DNA of 64,000 nucleotides. Origin: Mercenaria mercenaria. Taxonomy: Eukaryota; Mollusca; Bivalvia; Venerida; Veneridae. A model generated the notes under the pieces. It made no database searches. It was not told where the DNA came from and saw only the letters and a list, made by a program, of their open reading frames with translations. The DNA lies in NCBI RefSeq assembly GCF_021730395.1, contig NC_069364.1, forward strand, positions 77,803,501-77,867,500, written 5' to 3'. Shown one piece after another: positions 1 through 12,470 of this stretch; the first letter of the stretch is position 1; every line of letters starts with the position of its first letter. A program made the position numbers and the translations under genes.

Positions 1-3000
1 GGAATGACGTCACAGCTGCCTCTTTCCGCAAGGTCATAAATGGCCGAACAAGAAAAATCTAACATCAACAAAATATCCAAATTAATCAACGAAATGAGGG
101 GTAGAGGTAGCAAAAAAAGATCGAAGACCCAAAACTCGACAACTCAGAATACTACAACGAAAAGGAAAAAGGTGGATGAGAGCAGTCAGACCGAAAATGA
201 CGTTGAACATGTCAGGCTATGTGACGCCGAGGATTCAGAAAACCCGGGTAATGATATAGATAACATTGTTAACTTTAGATCCCTTCTTTACAATCCAAAT
301 AATAATATGGAAAGCTCTGGGTGTGGTGGTGATTTAAGTCCCAATAGGGAACCGGATGTTGCTAATTTAAGCCGGCTCTTGCAACCGGGTCTCGAACCAA
401 TGAAGTCTAATTCAGATGACATTGCGATGCACATCCCGCAGTCTATAAAAGACCAAATCTGGCGGGGTGAGTACGTTAATCTGGCGCTTCTGCTAAAAGG
501 CGCTTTAGAATTGTCTGAACTGTCGAATGGCCACAGTCTGTACATATCACCAAGTGGCCTCATTGAATCTAGACCAAAGAGTTCAAAGGTAAAATAACAT
601 CCATTGAAAAGTGGACGGATGCCTTTTTAATACATATGAGTATCCTTTTGAAAAAGTCACCCACATTAACCCAAGACTTAATTAAATATATGTCAATTAT
701 AAGGGAGGCTTCAGTACAATTACAGGGCTTTGCATGGGTAACATACGATGAGCAGTTTCGACTGCGACAGGCACATTGTCGAGCATCTTGGGCGTCTATA
801 AATCAAGAGTTATGGCTTCGTTGTATGTCGTTGGCTGGAAATGTATCTAGCACGCAAAAGGTAAACACGTGCAATGCATATAACAGGGGACATTGTACTT
901 ATAACAATGGTCGCTTTGCACACTCTAGTTCGTCGTGTGGCGCCCAACATCCAAAATATTTGTGTTGGAAACCATCAAGTAATCCTCCTCCAGTAGCAGG
1001 TAATTCCAATATCTCAGCCCCTAGGGGAAAGGTGCCTAATTTTCGTGGCTCATTCAGTGCGCCCAGAGGCAAAGCCCCAGCCATCCGACCATTTCATAGG
1101 AATTTCCAGAATGAATACAAACGTGTCTGAAATCTGTAAATCACCAATCAACCTAAATGTATTGTCCCGTGAGTTAAGCTTTTACTCACTTAGTGATAAA
1201 CAAATATTGCAAAAAGGCTTTACCGGCGGCTTTTCATTGAACTACAGTGGTCCTAGAGTTTTCATAGAATCGAAAAACTTGAAATCAGCCTTAGATCACG
1301 CTGAAATTACCAAAGAAAAAATTGAAAAAGAACTAAAAGAAGGTAGAGTGGCCGGTCCTTCTGATATCTCTACTTTACCAGTGCATAATGTAAAGGTGTC
1401 GCCAATTGGACTCGTCCCCAAGAAAAATGGACAATTTAGAATGATCCATCACTTATCGCATCCAAAGGGCAACTCATTGAATGACTTTATATACCCGAAG
1501 CTCTGTTCAGTTCAGTATACTAGCTTTGACGAAGCAATACACATGTTGCAAGATCTCGGTCGCGGATGCTATCTATTCAAATTGGATACAAAAAATGCTT
1601 TCAGGTTACTTCCGGTGCACCCGGACGACTTTGATCAGCTCGGTTTCAAGTTCTTCGATTCCTACTTTATAGATAAATGTTTACCTTTCGGTTGCAGTGT
1701 ATCATGTAATCTTTTCGAAAAATTCGCAGTTTTTCTTGAGTTTTGCATAAAGCGGCGGCTGACAAATTCTGAAAAGATTCTTCACTATTTAGACGATTTT
1801 TAGGAGGCCACAATTGTTTTAAAACATGCGCAGATTGCTCAAACTTTGTAACAACGTATTAGCAGAACTTCAGGTGCCAGTTGCGTCTGAAAAGACAGTT
1901 GGTCCCGTTCAAGTGCTGACTTTCCTCGGTTTAGAGCTTGATTCACAGGAAATGGTTGTCCGTATGCCGCGAGACAAAATCATAGACTTAATAGGCAAAA
2001 TATCCGCCATGCTATCAAAAGAAAAAACTACCTTAAAAGCTATGCAAAGCCTTATAGGCAGTCTCAATTTTGCTTGTAGGGTAATTCGCCCAGGTAGACC
2101 TTTTTGTCGTCGGCTTATAAACGCTACTTGTGGTTTAACAAAATCATATCATCACATTCGTGTGAATTGAGGCATAAAATTAGATTTGCAGATGTGGTTA
2201 AAATTCTTTAGTAGCTATAATGGCATATCAGTGTTCTACGACCGCCACTGGTCTTCAAACGAGGCTGTCCAGCTCTTCACTGACAGTGCAGGGGGTTCGG
2301 TTTCGGTGCCTATTTTCAGGGTCATTGGTGTAGTGGCAAGTGGCCACAGGAATGGGAACAGGAAAACATTACAAGGGATATAACTGTATTGGAGCTATTT
2401 CCCATCCTCGTCGCACTACATATTTGGGGCGATAAGTTAACCTGTAAAAAAATTGTTTTTAACTGTGACAACGCCGCAGTTGTCCAAATCCTAAATTCCT
2501 TTTCATCAAAATCTGAACGCGTTATGACCCTTGTACGATGTATTACAATGCGCTGCTTGAAGTATAACATGCTCGTAAAAGCCTCTCATGTCCCTGGCGC
2601 AAAAAAATGACATATGTGACTCATTGTCTCGTTTTCAGTGGGAACGATTCCGAACTTTGGACCCAGAAGCGGATTCCGAACAGTGTCCAATGCCAAGCCA
2701 TCTTTGGGAAGAATTCAGGCAAGAGTCGCATTTTTACTAAAAGAAAGCCTCGCAAAGAACACCATTAAAACATACCAAACCGCTATTTCAGTCTTTCAAA
2801 AATTCTGTAAGCAGTACTCTTTAAGTTGCCAACTGCCATATGAAACCAAGCACGTGGCCTTATTCATTTCATATTGTTTCGAGCTCGGGTGCACGCCAGC
2901 CACTACTAAGACCTACGTTTCTTGGGTAGGCTTCTTTCACAAAGTCTTCGGTTTCCACGATCCAACTAACTCTTTTATAGTTGGAAAGCTGTTGGAAGGA

Positions 3001-3330
3001 TGTCGCAAGTCAAAGGCTAATTTAATTTTCCACGATCTAGGCATTTAACGAGGAAGCACATTTGGAGCTAGAATTTTGCAAAGAAATTTTTGGCAGCATA
3101 TTAGGTTTTTCACGTAGCGGCTACATTTCTCCACTCTATAGAAACTTTCAGCTGTTCAGGACAAGCGCAAGAACTTTGCTACTTTTTCCAGTGAATGAAC
3201 TGTTTTTAGGACGTTGATCAGATCGAGTTGTAGCCTATATGGTACCTCAGTGGATCTGACTTTATTAAGACGATCTAACCGCAGCCTTAATGGTACCTCG
3301 GTAGATCTATATAAAAGTTTAATTATTGAT
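1..3330 (+). mobile_element. DIRS-like tyrosine-recombinase retrotransposon, decayed fossil
   Basis: Parts appear in the order expected for DIRS/Ngaro-type elements. A Gag-like region (about 40-1130) is basic and polar early and has a Cys/His-rich stretch late. A reverse transcriptase region (about 1045-2170) shows the FKLDTKNAF block, the LPFG block and the active-site motif YLDD. An RNase H-like region (about 2200-2610) follows, then a tyrosine-recombinase-like region (about 2640-3050) with the SLAKNTIKTYQTAISVFQKF helical start typical of the core-binding domain. It is broken, with roughly half a dozen breaks, so it looks old and inactive. The left end may lie outside the window and the right end is uncertain. 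The family rests on order plus RT and recombinase signatures. Confidence 0.85.
3217..3312. repeat. pair of imperfect ~40 bp direct repeats
   Basis: Two copies (about 3219-3260 and 3270-3310) share GATCNA, a middle stretch ending in TGGTACCTC and a closing GTGGATCT/GTAGATCT. They lie just beyond the recombinase-like part of the DIRS-like fossil. They may be remnants of its terminal repeats or a local duplication. Confidence 0.6.
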
Positions 3331-5957
3331 GAATGGACATTGGTATAATATATGAAGTGAACTTAACATAGTGTTGTTTATTCATTTATAGCAGAATATT
3401 TTTACAGTTGGTTCAAAAGCAAAGTAGCAACCAATTATCTGTGTGATTATAGGGTAATTTGTGATCCCGCTGTGTCCGTATTTCCGAGGTAGCATCAGCA
3501 ATTTGTGATCGCCCTGTGTCCGTATCTCCGCTTTTAAAATCAAATGAGTCTTAAAATAAACACCATTGGTCGCCAATTTGGAACGCTCAGTGTTAAGCTA
3601 CAACTCGAAATATTAAAATAAGTATATGTGCACAATTAATCCCCCATGGTACAGCAGTTTAGATAAAAGAAATCGCCGGTATATGAATTCCTAACGCACT
3701 TTATAGTGACAAAAGACAGATTTTTTTTGTTAAACCGGAGAAAATTAAAATGCATCAGAAGTAACAAAGTACAATATAAACGACGTCACGTCAAAACTCA
3801 AATAACTTGTATATTTTGTATTACATCTATTGCGTTATTGTACATGTAGACATGTATCATATTGATACAGTTTGTATATATAGAAATAAAATATTTCTTC
3901 AATATGAAGAAGAGAAAAATAAAAGCCACCATATCAATATACAAGATTGTATATTGTCCGTATGAAGGGTATGCGAGAAGAAAAAAAAAGTAATAAAAAT
4001 AATAATGATAATGATAGAAATGATAATAATGATAATTATAATAATAATGATAATTATAATATTGTTACGACCCAGAGTCTACTAATAGGGCGTTTTATGT
4101 ACACGGTGTCTTTCTGCAACCGAAGTTCAATGACGAAAAAGGGGCTACTTGGCAAGTCAACACACGACGATAAACGGAAAATATTGCAAACGTTCGTTAA
4201 TTTGCCAGTGCTCAGCTGTAATGCTTTCACGGTCTACATCATTCTTAGGATTAGGGTTTAACTTCCACAAATTAAGATAACAAAGTAAAATGTACCAATG
4301 GAAAAACAGATAAGATGTTTTAAAAGTTTACAACTTTTATTTTGAAGAGCCCTAACAATAATAGCTTGAAAATATGATAAATAAAAGAGCGATAAAACAA
4401 AACCATGAGATCTGTTTGACTAAAACCCCGACGTGATAGACTGTCTAAGAAAACGCACGAAAGGGGCTGCCTATGACCGACCCGAAAAAATACAGTTGCC
4501 GAAAATAAATCTATTTGAGGATGTAACACTTAAGAAATTCAAACATGGTCAGCTTTTAACGAGAATTTGCAAGAATTATCTCCCTTAATTATTGACCGTG
4601 TTAAAGCAATTCCCTTCAAATTGGATTGCCTCCCTTACATTAGCTAAAGTCGTGTCATTCATATTCTTTGTCATGGATTTTGCATTGATCTAAATTTTTG
4701 CTTTATGTAATACACGGAGATTAAGCTCGCAAGTTACTCCACAGAAAGCAACAAGTAGCCAGTTTTTTTATATAAATCATGTTGTTTTATAGATCCATAT
4801 AGAAATATTATTCTTGTAAAGATATATAACATTTCTCTAAAAAATCATTATATTAGCTTATGATATTGCGAAATTCGTGTTGTCATGTAACAGAAAATGA
4901 AAACATTTGAATAAATTTCTTTTCTTTTCTTTTGAAACTTTGAATCCCGCTAAACATTGAAATCCGATAATTAACGATCTTTCCCACAAAAACATGTATA
5001 ATAGTTTTCCTCGAGAAAAACGAAATTTGTGTGAAGGTACATGTATTCCCATGTTGCCTGATTGTTCTTGTCCTTATAACGGTACTTTTGTTTAACTTTC
5101 GTACCTAGAAGTTTACTCTAACACATGATAAAATAAAGTAATAAACTAAGCAATATTGTTTTTGACAGGCAATGGCAAAGAAAAACCCGAGCAATTTAAC
5201 AATCTTAAAAAACGCGCACACATGTTTTATTAACTGACCTTGATCCAAGGTTTTCCATAGAAATCAAAGAAAGAAAGAATCTATTTAATTATGAATCAAA
5301 TTTCTGATTTTTTATCAGCATTGGTTTTTTTGTATCAAAGAGATCCTAACTCATTTTTTTTAAACAATTAGCTATGATTCACCCTGTCTGCTTATTTATA
5401 AGTGTCTAAGTTACTTGTATAATCAATGATATTTGCCATTCAGATATGTGTTTTTATATACTATACAATTCAATCATGAAATCAAATTTAGCGTGTAAAC
5501 TAAAGTCTTTAGCTGTAAAGGTGGCTATTTGGCATGCTTTCCACACACAAAACCGTGACAAAAATGTAAAGAGATAATCCTACCGTGCAAACTTATGGAA
5601 AGCCTGCCATTTTTTTACAAGCTTGGATTTCATTTCTAAAATAGACGTAATATTGCGCGTCTGTTAATTTCATCCTTTCTTTGCATATCGTGGAAACCAT
5701 GCTGTGTCTTTTGTTTAAATAAATGTACACATTATCTCCCCCTCTCACCAGCTTTCAATGAGCGCCTAACTTTGCAAATTACACTATTTCATAAGAAAAT
5801 TATTCTTTGAATTAGTTTTTCTCCTGTCGTCGAATGTTTCAATATTCCAAAGATATCTGTCGGAAATTATGTAATTCCTATTGATTCTTATTGTTCTCAT
5901 AAACAGTTTGGTGAAAAATCAAAGCTCTGTTCTATTGTGTTCTTTCCATTTTTTTTC

Positions 5958-5988
<31 letters not shown>

Positions 5989-7710
5989 GACTAATTAGAC
6001 AATTATGAACGTTATTATTTCAAAAGACTATTTGAATCGTACGTCACTTGTTGGTATATGCAGTTCCGTAAATTAACACGGTTTAAGTTACATCAGAACT
6101 TTAAGAAATCCACAAGATTTTAATTTCTTTATACACTTTGAAGTAAAATGGAAGCAAGAAGCCTTTACCCTCTTACACTTATAATTACATTATTGTATTG
6201 TTTATAAAGTCAAGAATACCTACATATGTGATAATAAATTGTCATACTTTGATAATTATAATTTATTTGCCTCTAAAATAACAGAAATTGAAATGTTTAG
6301 TGTTTTTCACTATATGTTCAATATAAGCGATGGTGATACTTTTAAAACAAAATTGGAAGCAAGAAGATGTTCAGTTAGAATACATATTTTCACATCAAAT
6401 TAAAGAGCAGAAATTGAAGTTTACTGTCATATCTGGTAAAATATTCACAAACCAAAAGATATATTTGAAATTAATCATTGAAAATAAATTTCCTATATAA
6501 TCTATTGCTCAAACTAATATCAGTAGGGAAACCAATATTGGTTATCGGATAGTTTTCAAGGGGGGCAACCTACTACGATAAGCCAGCCAAATATAATAAA
6601 AGCTGGGGATGGAAAAATATTATGTAGATCTATGAGCTATTTACTCTAAATACTTGATACGACAGCAAAAATCTAAGTACCTAACATTTCTAAAAAAAAA
6701 AAAACAACAAAAAAAACGCTGCTACGCTGCTAAATTCTATCATAAGCAACGCATACGTGTAAAATAAAATACCAGTATCTTTACTGAAGGCTTTCTGATA
6801 ATAGTAATAATTTGATAAATAAATTAACTGTAAAAATTATCAGAACGGAATAACGTCTGGAACGTTTTGCAAACAAAGTGGAAGTGCTGAATAAGTTTCG
6901 GCCAAGGCCTTTTATATCCCAACAATTCCAACAAATCCCAAAGTACCCGGACGCTAGTTGGAAGTTTCAACCAAGTTGGAATAAGCGCTTTAAGGAAACC
7001 CTCCACTATTGGAAACTTCCCACCAGGTCGTATAAACGAAGTGTTACATTACAAGACGACACACGGACATTGTTATAATAAACTACCCATGATTTTTCTT
7101 AAAAAGATCTAAAAGTATCGACTAGAAAAGCCTAAGGAACAATATACATTTAACGCCAAGCAAACTCAGTATAAAAATAGTGCTTCGCGCACTTGCTTAA
7201 AGAGCGTGACTTCATACGAGGTAAAGCGAGAACCGGAAGAAGATGTTCGCTAAAAATAAGAAAGTGATTCAGAATGACATAGTTAACAATAATTTACGAT
7301 AAAGCAAGGCCAAAATGATTCTAAGTTAACAGAGACGTCAAAGGTAATGAAACATTTGAAATGCAATGTAATTTATATAAATAGCATTGCATAAAAACGT
7401 ACATGATTGGGTGGGGTACAGGATTACTACATTAATAATAATAATAATAATAATAATGATAATAATAATAATAAAATATGACAAAATGCGACCACATGGA
7501 AGAAAGAGTGACATAGTAATTATAAAGGGAGATAATAAAACAGAAATTTCAATGTTAAACTATCTTATTATGAAAATGCTATTAAAAACAAGAACAACAA
7601 TTAAAATTATTACTGTACAATTATGGAATTTAAAGCCGGGGGAGTAAAGTGGGTTATAAAATTATATATATCTATGTCTGTTTCTATATACATGAATATA
7701 TCGGTCTACC
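3331..7710. other. AT-rich intergenic stretch, no gene seen
   Basis: No open reading frame here looks like a protein. It holds AAT/GAT-rich simple repeat at about 3990-4065, a T tract at 5961-5988, an A-rich run near 6690 and AAT repeats at about 7430-7472. The short overlapping frames at 6824-7078 on both strands show no recognisable domain. Confidence 0.6.
3452..3530. repeat. two ~30 bp direct repeats
   Basis: The motif AATTTGTGATC followed by CTGTGTCCGTATNTCCG occurs at 3456 and again at about 3500, period roughly 44 bases. No gene is nearby. Function unknown. Confidence 0.7.
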
Positions 7711-8043
7711 TCACTTGACCAGCAAATAACCTATATACGTATAGAAGAACATCAGTCAACGGTTATTATGCGATAACCCATGCGCGTGCAGTGATGTCAT
7801 CCCATCCAAGCGCGTAAAAAGTAGTTACCATTCTTTTTTGACACTGTTGATACTAGTATGTCATGTTAGAATCGAGATAATACGTGAATAAAAAGTGTGA
7901 TTTATCGTAGAATAACCCGCGTTTTTCGTTCGTTCTTATCCGAAACAATATATCACTCAGGTCTACGCGATATATTCTTAAGCATAAGAACTCAAAAGAC
8001 AGGTTATTATACGATAAACCACGATTGGGAACCTATTAATTTT
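7711..8043. mobile_element. foldback (MITE-like) element, family 1 copy A
   Basis: Inverted copies of TTATCGTAGAATAACC occur at about 7902-7920 and, as GGTTATTATACGATAAACC, at about 8001-8019, enclosing a loop rich in TATATC. The outer part begins GACCAGCAAATAACCTATAT at 7717. A second copy in the opposite orientation lies at 47324-47652, which shows that this is a dispersed element. No coding capacity. Confidence 0.8.
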
Positions 8044-8211
8044 TAACTGAAATTCATTCATTAAACAAAACTCCGGTATTCATACCAGATGGGTGCGCTG
8101 TATTTAACATTAAATCCCGAAAGGTTCACGAAAAAATCTATAACAATGTCAATCAGTAAACAACTGAAATCTTCGACATTGTGAGTTGTACTTTTGAAAT
8201 GTTATTCGACA

Positions 8212-8959
8212 CTATTTTGAATAATGTGACATAAAGAAAAAGAAAATGGGCGTGAAAAGCAAAACTACTGTAAGAAACAAAATAAACAGTATCGTGTCAA
8301 GGCGTTGGAAAACCATCGCCCATGTGTAAGGCTTTGTGGTTACAGTGGCCTGACCATTCTCGACCTCCTTTAGCTTATCAGAATCTATTTCTGTTTTGTC
8401 CTTGGTGATACTTTTCGATGCAAGAAATTTCCATGTGCATTCTTTATTACCAAAGACAGCTACCAGTTTTGCTTGCAGAACTGTGTAGAATACAGACAAG
8501 ACACTTAACAATAATAAGAGGGTGACGAATAACACGAAGTATGAGACTTGAAGAGAGTTTTTGGGTAATGTGTTACTGATTATTGTAATGAAAATTCCAT
8601 ATGACAAAAATATAGTGATTGCAAATGATCCTTTTTCTCCAGAGCCAGTCGGCAAAAGGAAAAGGCAGATGTTAAGGAAAGCCAACATCAACAAGGGCAT
8701 AATCAGTGTAAAAGTAGTAAAGCCAGCACGCCTAAGCACGTGAAAATCAATGTCAATGAAGTTTGAATTGTATTTTGTGCACCGATTTCGCACGATTTTA
8801 ATTATCTTCCAGGCAGTGTTCTCCGTATATTCGTCCAAAGTGACTTCATTATGATGACTGAGGACGACACTTGTCACAGTTTCATCAGATACGTAGAAGC
8901 TTATCTTGCATACCCGCTTGTCGAATGGATAGTATTTAATATTTACATCGCAAATCACA
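8212..8959 (-). CDS. Cys-loop receptor copy 1, exon 3 (terminal)
   Basis: 748 nt following acceptor CTTTTTCAG: Cys-loop, rest of the binding domain, TM1-TM4 and stop. The same length as the last exon of copy 2. Confidence 0.92.
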
Positions 8960-10926
8960 CTGAAAAAGATATAAGAAAAGCGCTTATTCATTTAAACAGC
9001 AATGGAAGAAATGGTCTATTCAAATCGTTTTCGTATATGAAACACAAACGAAACTTTAAGAAATTTGGATGCATTCTATATACTTACTTTGTAAATGACT
9101 CAATAAGAATTAATTAGCTTTAAACTTATTTTAGATAATCTTTATATTCTGTTCTAAATATTTCAACCACTTCCTTGCTTGAGCTATATGTTGACTGGAA
9201 ATCAGTTTCGCAAAGATACTTAAGAAATAATTTAAACCAAAAGCGTGTTTGAACACTTATTTATGCACGATGGGCGGTTATACGTCGGGCGTAATAATAT
9301 CATGAGGGTGCAGCCCGAGTAAAATTATTTGTACGGCGTATCACCTCCTGAGTGCATAAAAAGTGTTAAAATACGGTTTTTGTATAAATTACTTCGATTC
9401 TAATATGCCCTTTATCTAAAACAGTAGATAAAATATATATAGTAGCGCTCTTTCTTGGTCACGGCAAAAACATTGACGTCACCGCACGTTAACGTGACGT
9501 CATTTTCGCGTAAAAGTGTTTTAACAGAGAAAAGCATATTAGAACTTTTCATAAAAACATATTTGCGACTGAAGAGCATGTTTAATTTGAATCATATCAA
9601 GCAGACCTGTATATTCCTTCTGGAACCCACTGAACCTCGCCTTTGGCCGAAACCTTTGCAATATCTGTTGCTACATTTCCCACAACACCATCACCGTTTA
9701 CTGTCTGTAACGAAAGTATTAGGGTAATGCGTATATTGTTTTTATATTCTGTGCTTCAAAATTAATTTCCTCCTAGCAAATCTGAAAAATCGAAAGCTTA
9801 TCATTGGAATTAATTTACTTGAAAGAGATTTAGGATTAGATGTATTCCCATCTGAATGTATATCTCAAAAATATAGTACATGTATTAAATTGTTTAATGA
9901 AAAACATTTTTTGCCACTGTTGATAAGTAATTCTGTAACATTGTTAGCGCTTGTTGAGGATTGAGCACATTTCAGATCATACAGTGACTGTCAAGCATTA
10001 ATCAAGGAGGAAGTCCAAAGTTGCCCTGAAGTGAGTTTCAAATCATGGTAGAACCATTGAACTGCTGCTGGTCTGCTGGATTGCTTCCTTAAATGACAAC
10101 CCGAAACGGGGCTCAAACCTAGGATGGATAGTTATATATAGTACAGAATGTATTAGAGATTTTGAATGCTCATTTTATGTACAATTATAACACAACTAAA
10201 CAAATAACACAACCTCGGGCTAATTATGAAGAGAAGCGTAACACTCCTCACACCCACGGTCATCAGCTTCAGCGGAACTTTAAAGAACCTTAAATGGTCT
10301 TTCCTCACAGTCAAATATGGTAAGCCGCCAGACAACCAATCGTGTCTGTGTGACTCTAAATCGATTAAAATTGTGAGATAATATGACAAATGTCTTCTTT
10401 TTTCTTCCAGATAGCGGGCACATAAGGAGACAGAAAGGAGCTGACGTTTCGGATATATCAAACGTCTTAATATCTAAATTACAAAAGAAAATGTTTTTAC
10501 CTTTATAATTGTTAGACTCGGTTTCCATATCTCTTTCGTCGCTATTTTTATATAATTTGTTCTTGCATAGTTTTCGTCTTTCCACGTCAAAAGTTCATCT
10601 TTCCATGAGACCCGAAAGTAGCCAAGCACTGAAAATATCTGAACTTTTGTGTCGAAGTCTATTAAACTCATCGGTACAAACTCTGCTGACACTTTTACTG
10701 GTTTCGACTGGTCTTTAACTGGTCGTATCCTGGTATCATAGGTGTTGAATAGGTCATGGAACAGATTCTTCATATGACTAATATCTCCCTGGACTAAGTC
10801 CCAGCCATGCTCTATTGGTATCTTGCGATCATATATTGACGGAGTCGCAGAACTTGTAACATTATATGTGAACGAAACATTTACTTTTGATATTAAAATC
10901 AAACAGTGTAAAATGATCCTATGCAT
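8212..10926 (-). CDS. Cys-loop ligand-gated ion channel subunit, nicotinic acetylcholine receptor type (copy 1)
   Basis: Three-exon model on the minus strand: 10926-10501, 9704-9607, 8959-8212, giving 423 residues. Residues 1-20 form a hydrophobic signal-like start (MHRIILHCLILI). The extracellular domain holds the Cys-loop CDVNIKYYPFDKRVC (C178-C192, 13 residues between cysteines). TM1 is about 254-276; TM2 about 283-304 begins GEKGSFAITIFLSYG with the pore-lining Glu before Lys and the 9' Leu of cation channels; TM3 is about 313-336; TM4 about 395-417. The TM3-TM4 loop is short. No vicinal Cys pair is seen in loop C, where the usual alpha-type CC would be, and loop A reads W-K-P-S. It may therefore act as a non-alpha partner or bind a different ligand. 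An ATG at 11025 would extend the N-terminus by 33 residues, but 10926 gives the better signal peptide. The paralogue at 19117-21441 has the same structure. Confidence 0.9.
9252..9367. mobile_element. small foldback element in intron 2 of receptor copy 1
   Basis: The left arm AACACTTATTTATGCAC pairs with the right arm GTGCATAAAAAGTGTT. Inside, the arms continue with several mismatches (GGGCGGTTATACG against CGTATCACCTCC). About 116 bp, non-coding. Confidence 0.75.
9607..9704 (-). CDS. Cys-loop receptor copy 1, exon 2
   Basis: 98 nt encoding TVNGDGVVGN through GEVQWVPEGIYR. The acceptor is CGTTACAG. The donor GTCTGC is weaker than the GTATAA at the same place in copy 2. Phase 0 in, phase 2 out. 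Confidence 0.85.
10501..10926 (-). CDS. Cys-loop receptor copy 1, exon 1
   Basis: 426 nt: signal peptide and first half of the ligand-binding domain (DTRIRPVKDQSKPVKVSAEF, then FRVSWKDELLTW). It ends AAG at a GTAAAAA donor, phase 0. Confidence 0.85.
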
Positions 10927-12327
10927 TTTATGTTTATCATCCAAACTCACATTACCCACATATAAATCACGACATATTGCGTCTGAAAACTTTCTTATTG
11001 GAGAAATGCCTGTTTTTTTTTTCAATTCGATTGAATGGCGTAAATATTTCTATTTGAAAGAGTGATATATACAGATGCATTTGTTTGAAGCAAGAGCGTA
11101 TATTAAAAAATAGATAATGGGTATTAATTCCAAATATGTACGTTTTTCCTTAATTTAGGGGTTGAAATACCTTATCCACTCAATATACAGTTTCCATAAC
11201 TGACAAAATTTTCAAAAGAACTGGATGTTTTTATAACATATCATCAACCTATTTTATATGTTATATCTTTTCAAGAGAAACCGATTAGTTTAGACTGTGA
11301 ATAAAAATGCAATACATATCAACAACACATTATTTCGCAATAAAACGAGCCAGTTGATACTCCAAAGAATATCACCTAATTAGAAAGGTTTGTTGTACCA
11401 ATATGTTTCTTTTGTAGTAGATAATTTGCATAATTTTGACTTTTAGTACGTAAGGAAGTCTAAAATATAACATGCATTACTGCCGCCACTCAAATAATGA
11501 AAACACACAAGCAGTTGCATTCGTATACTTTAATTTGAATAAACCTTGTTTATTTAGTCTGCATACATGACTGTATAAATACATACATTCCAGAATATAT
11601 TCATCTTTCAGCAAAGAAAAATAAGGACATTTAAAATACAACAGCTGAAAAAAAAATGGCAGCATGATCCTGAAATAAAACGTTAAGAACACTATGTACA
11701 TAGTTTAGTAAAATGGAAAACCAATTTAGAAAGTTCCGTTGCCTAAATTTTGATCGAAATTGCAATGGTTTTCAAGAACCTTCAAGTCAACATTATTAAA
11801 AAAAGAGAATAGGTAAGAGCAGATTTCTCGGAAGCACAGAGCACCACAAACACAGCCACAGAGCCACGCATTAGCAAAGTAGGCCCACAACAAAAAGAAG
11901 CTGTAACGGAAAAATATTACAGACGGGTTGCTTCAAAAATCTAACAAGTACATTTTAATTTTATGCAAAATGTAGAAAATATATAAATCATGCGAATTAA
12001 CAATGCAGGAGTGAAAATTTTAAATGAAACATGCGTTACTAAACAAACGTTACCAAAATTACATTGAACGCTATGTAACACAAAGGTAAGGGTAGTGTGC
12101 CAGTTTTGCTGTATTGAGACAAGGTCACAGTGTCTTTTGTATTTCGATGTTCGATGTGAATTGTAAACTACTGGTTACGGATATAACCTTGAGTACCCAT
12201 GCGGCAGATCAGATATATTCATTCAGCAATTTTCGGTTTATATGTATTTATATATTTTTAAGGTCGCTGATGTATTTTCTGATGTAAACAGTTACTGCAA
12301 ATTGTTCCAACAGGACAGATTCAGCAG

Positions 12328-12470
12328 ACTTAATAGCCTAGTGGTAGATGGTCTACTTCGAGTGCGGGAGGTCGTGCGCTCAATCTCGGCCGCGTCGCTC
12401 CAAAGACGTAGAAATTGGTACCAGTTACTCCCTTGCTTGTCTTGGCATAAAAAGGTTCTCTCATACCCTT
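12328..12470 (+). mobile_element. tRNA-derived SINE, 5' part (family 2)
   Basis: The tRNA-like head has the A-box-like TAGCCTAGTGGTAGA and a B-box-like GGTCGTGCGCTCAATCTCGG, followed by CCAAAGACGT. The same body start occurs in the longer copy at 37579-37880. The 3' portion has been lost or diverged. Confidence 0.75.

Noticed and set aside
6824-7078. Overlapping 60-66 codon frames on both strands
   Set aside because: Mirror frames of the same segment with no domain or conserved motif.
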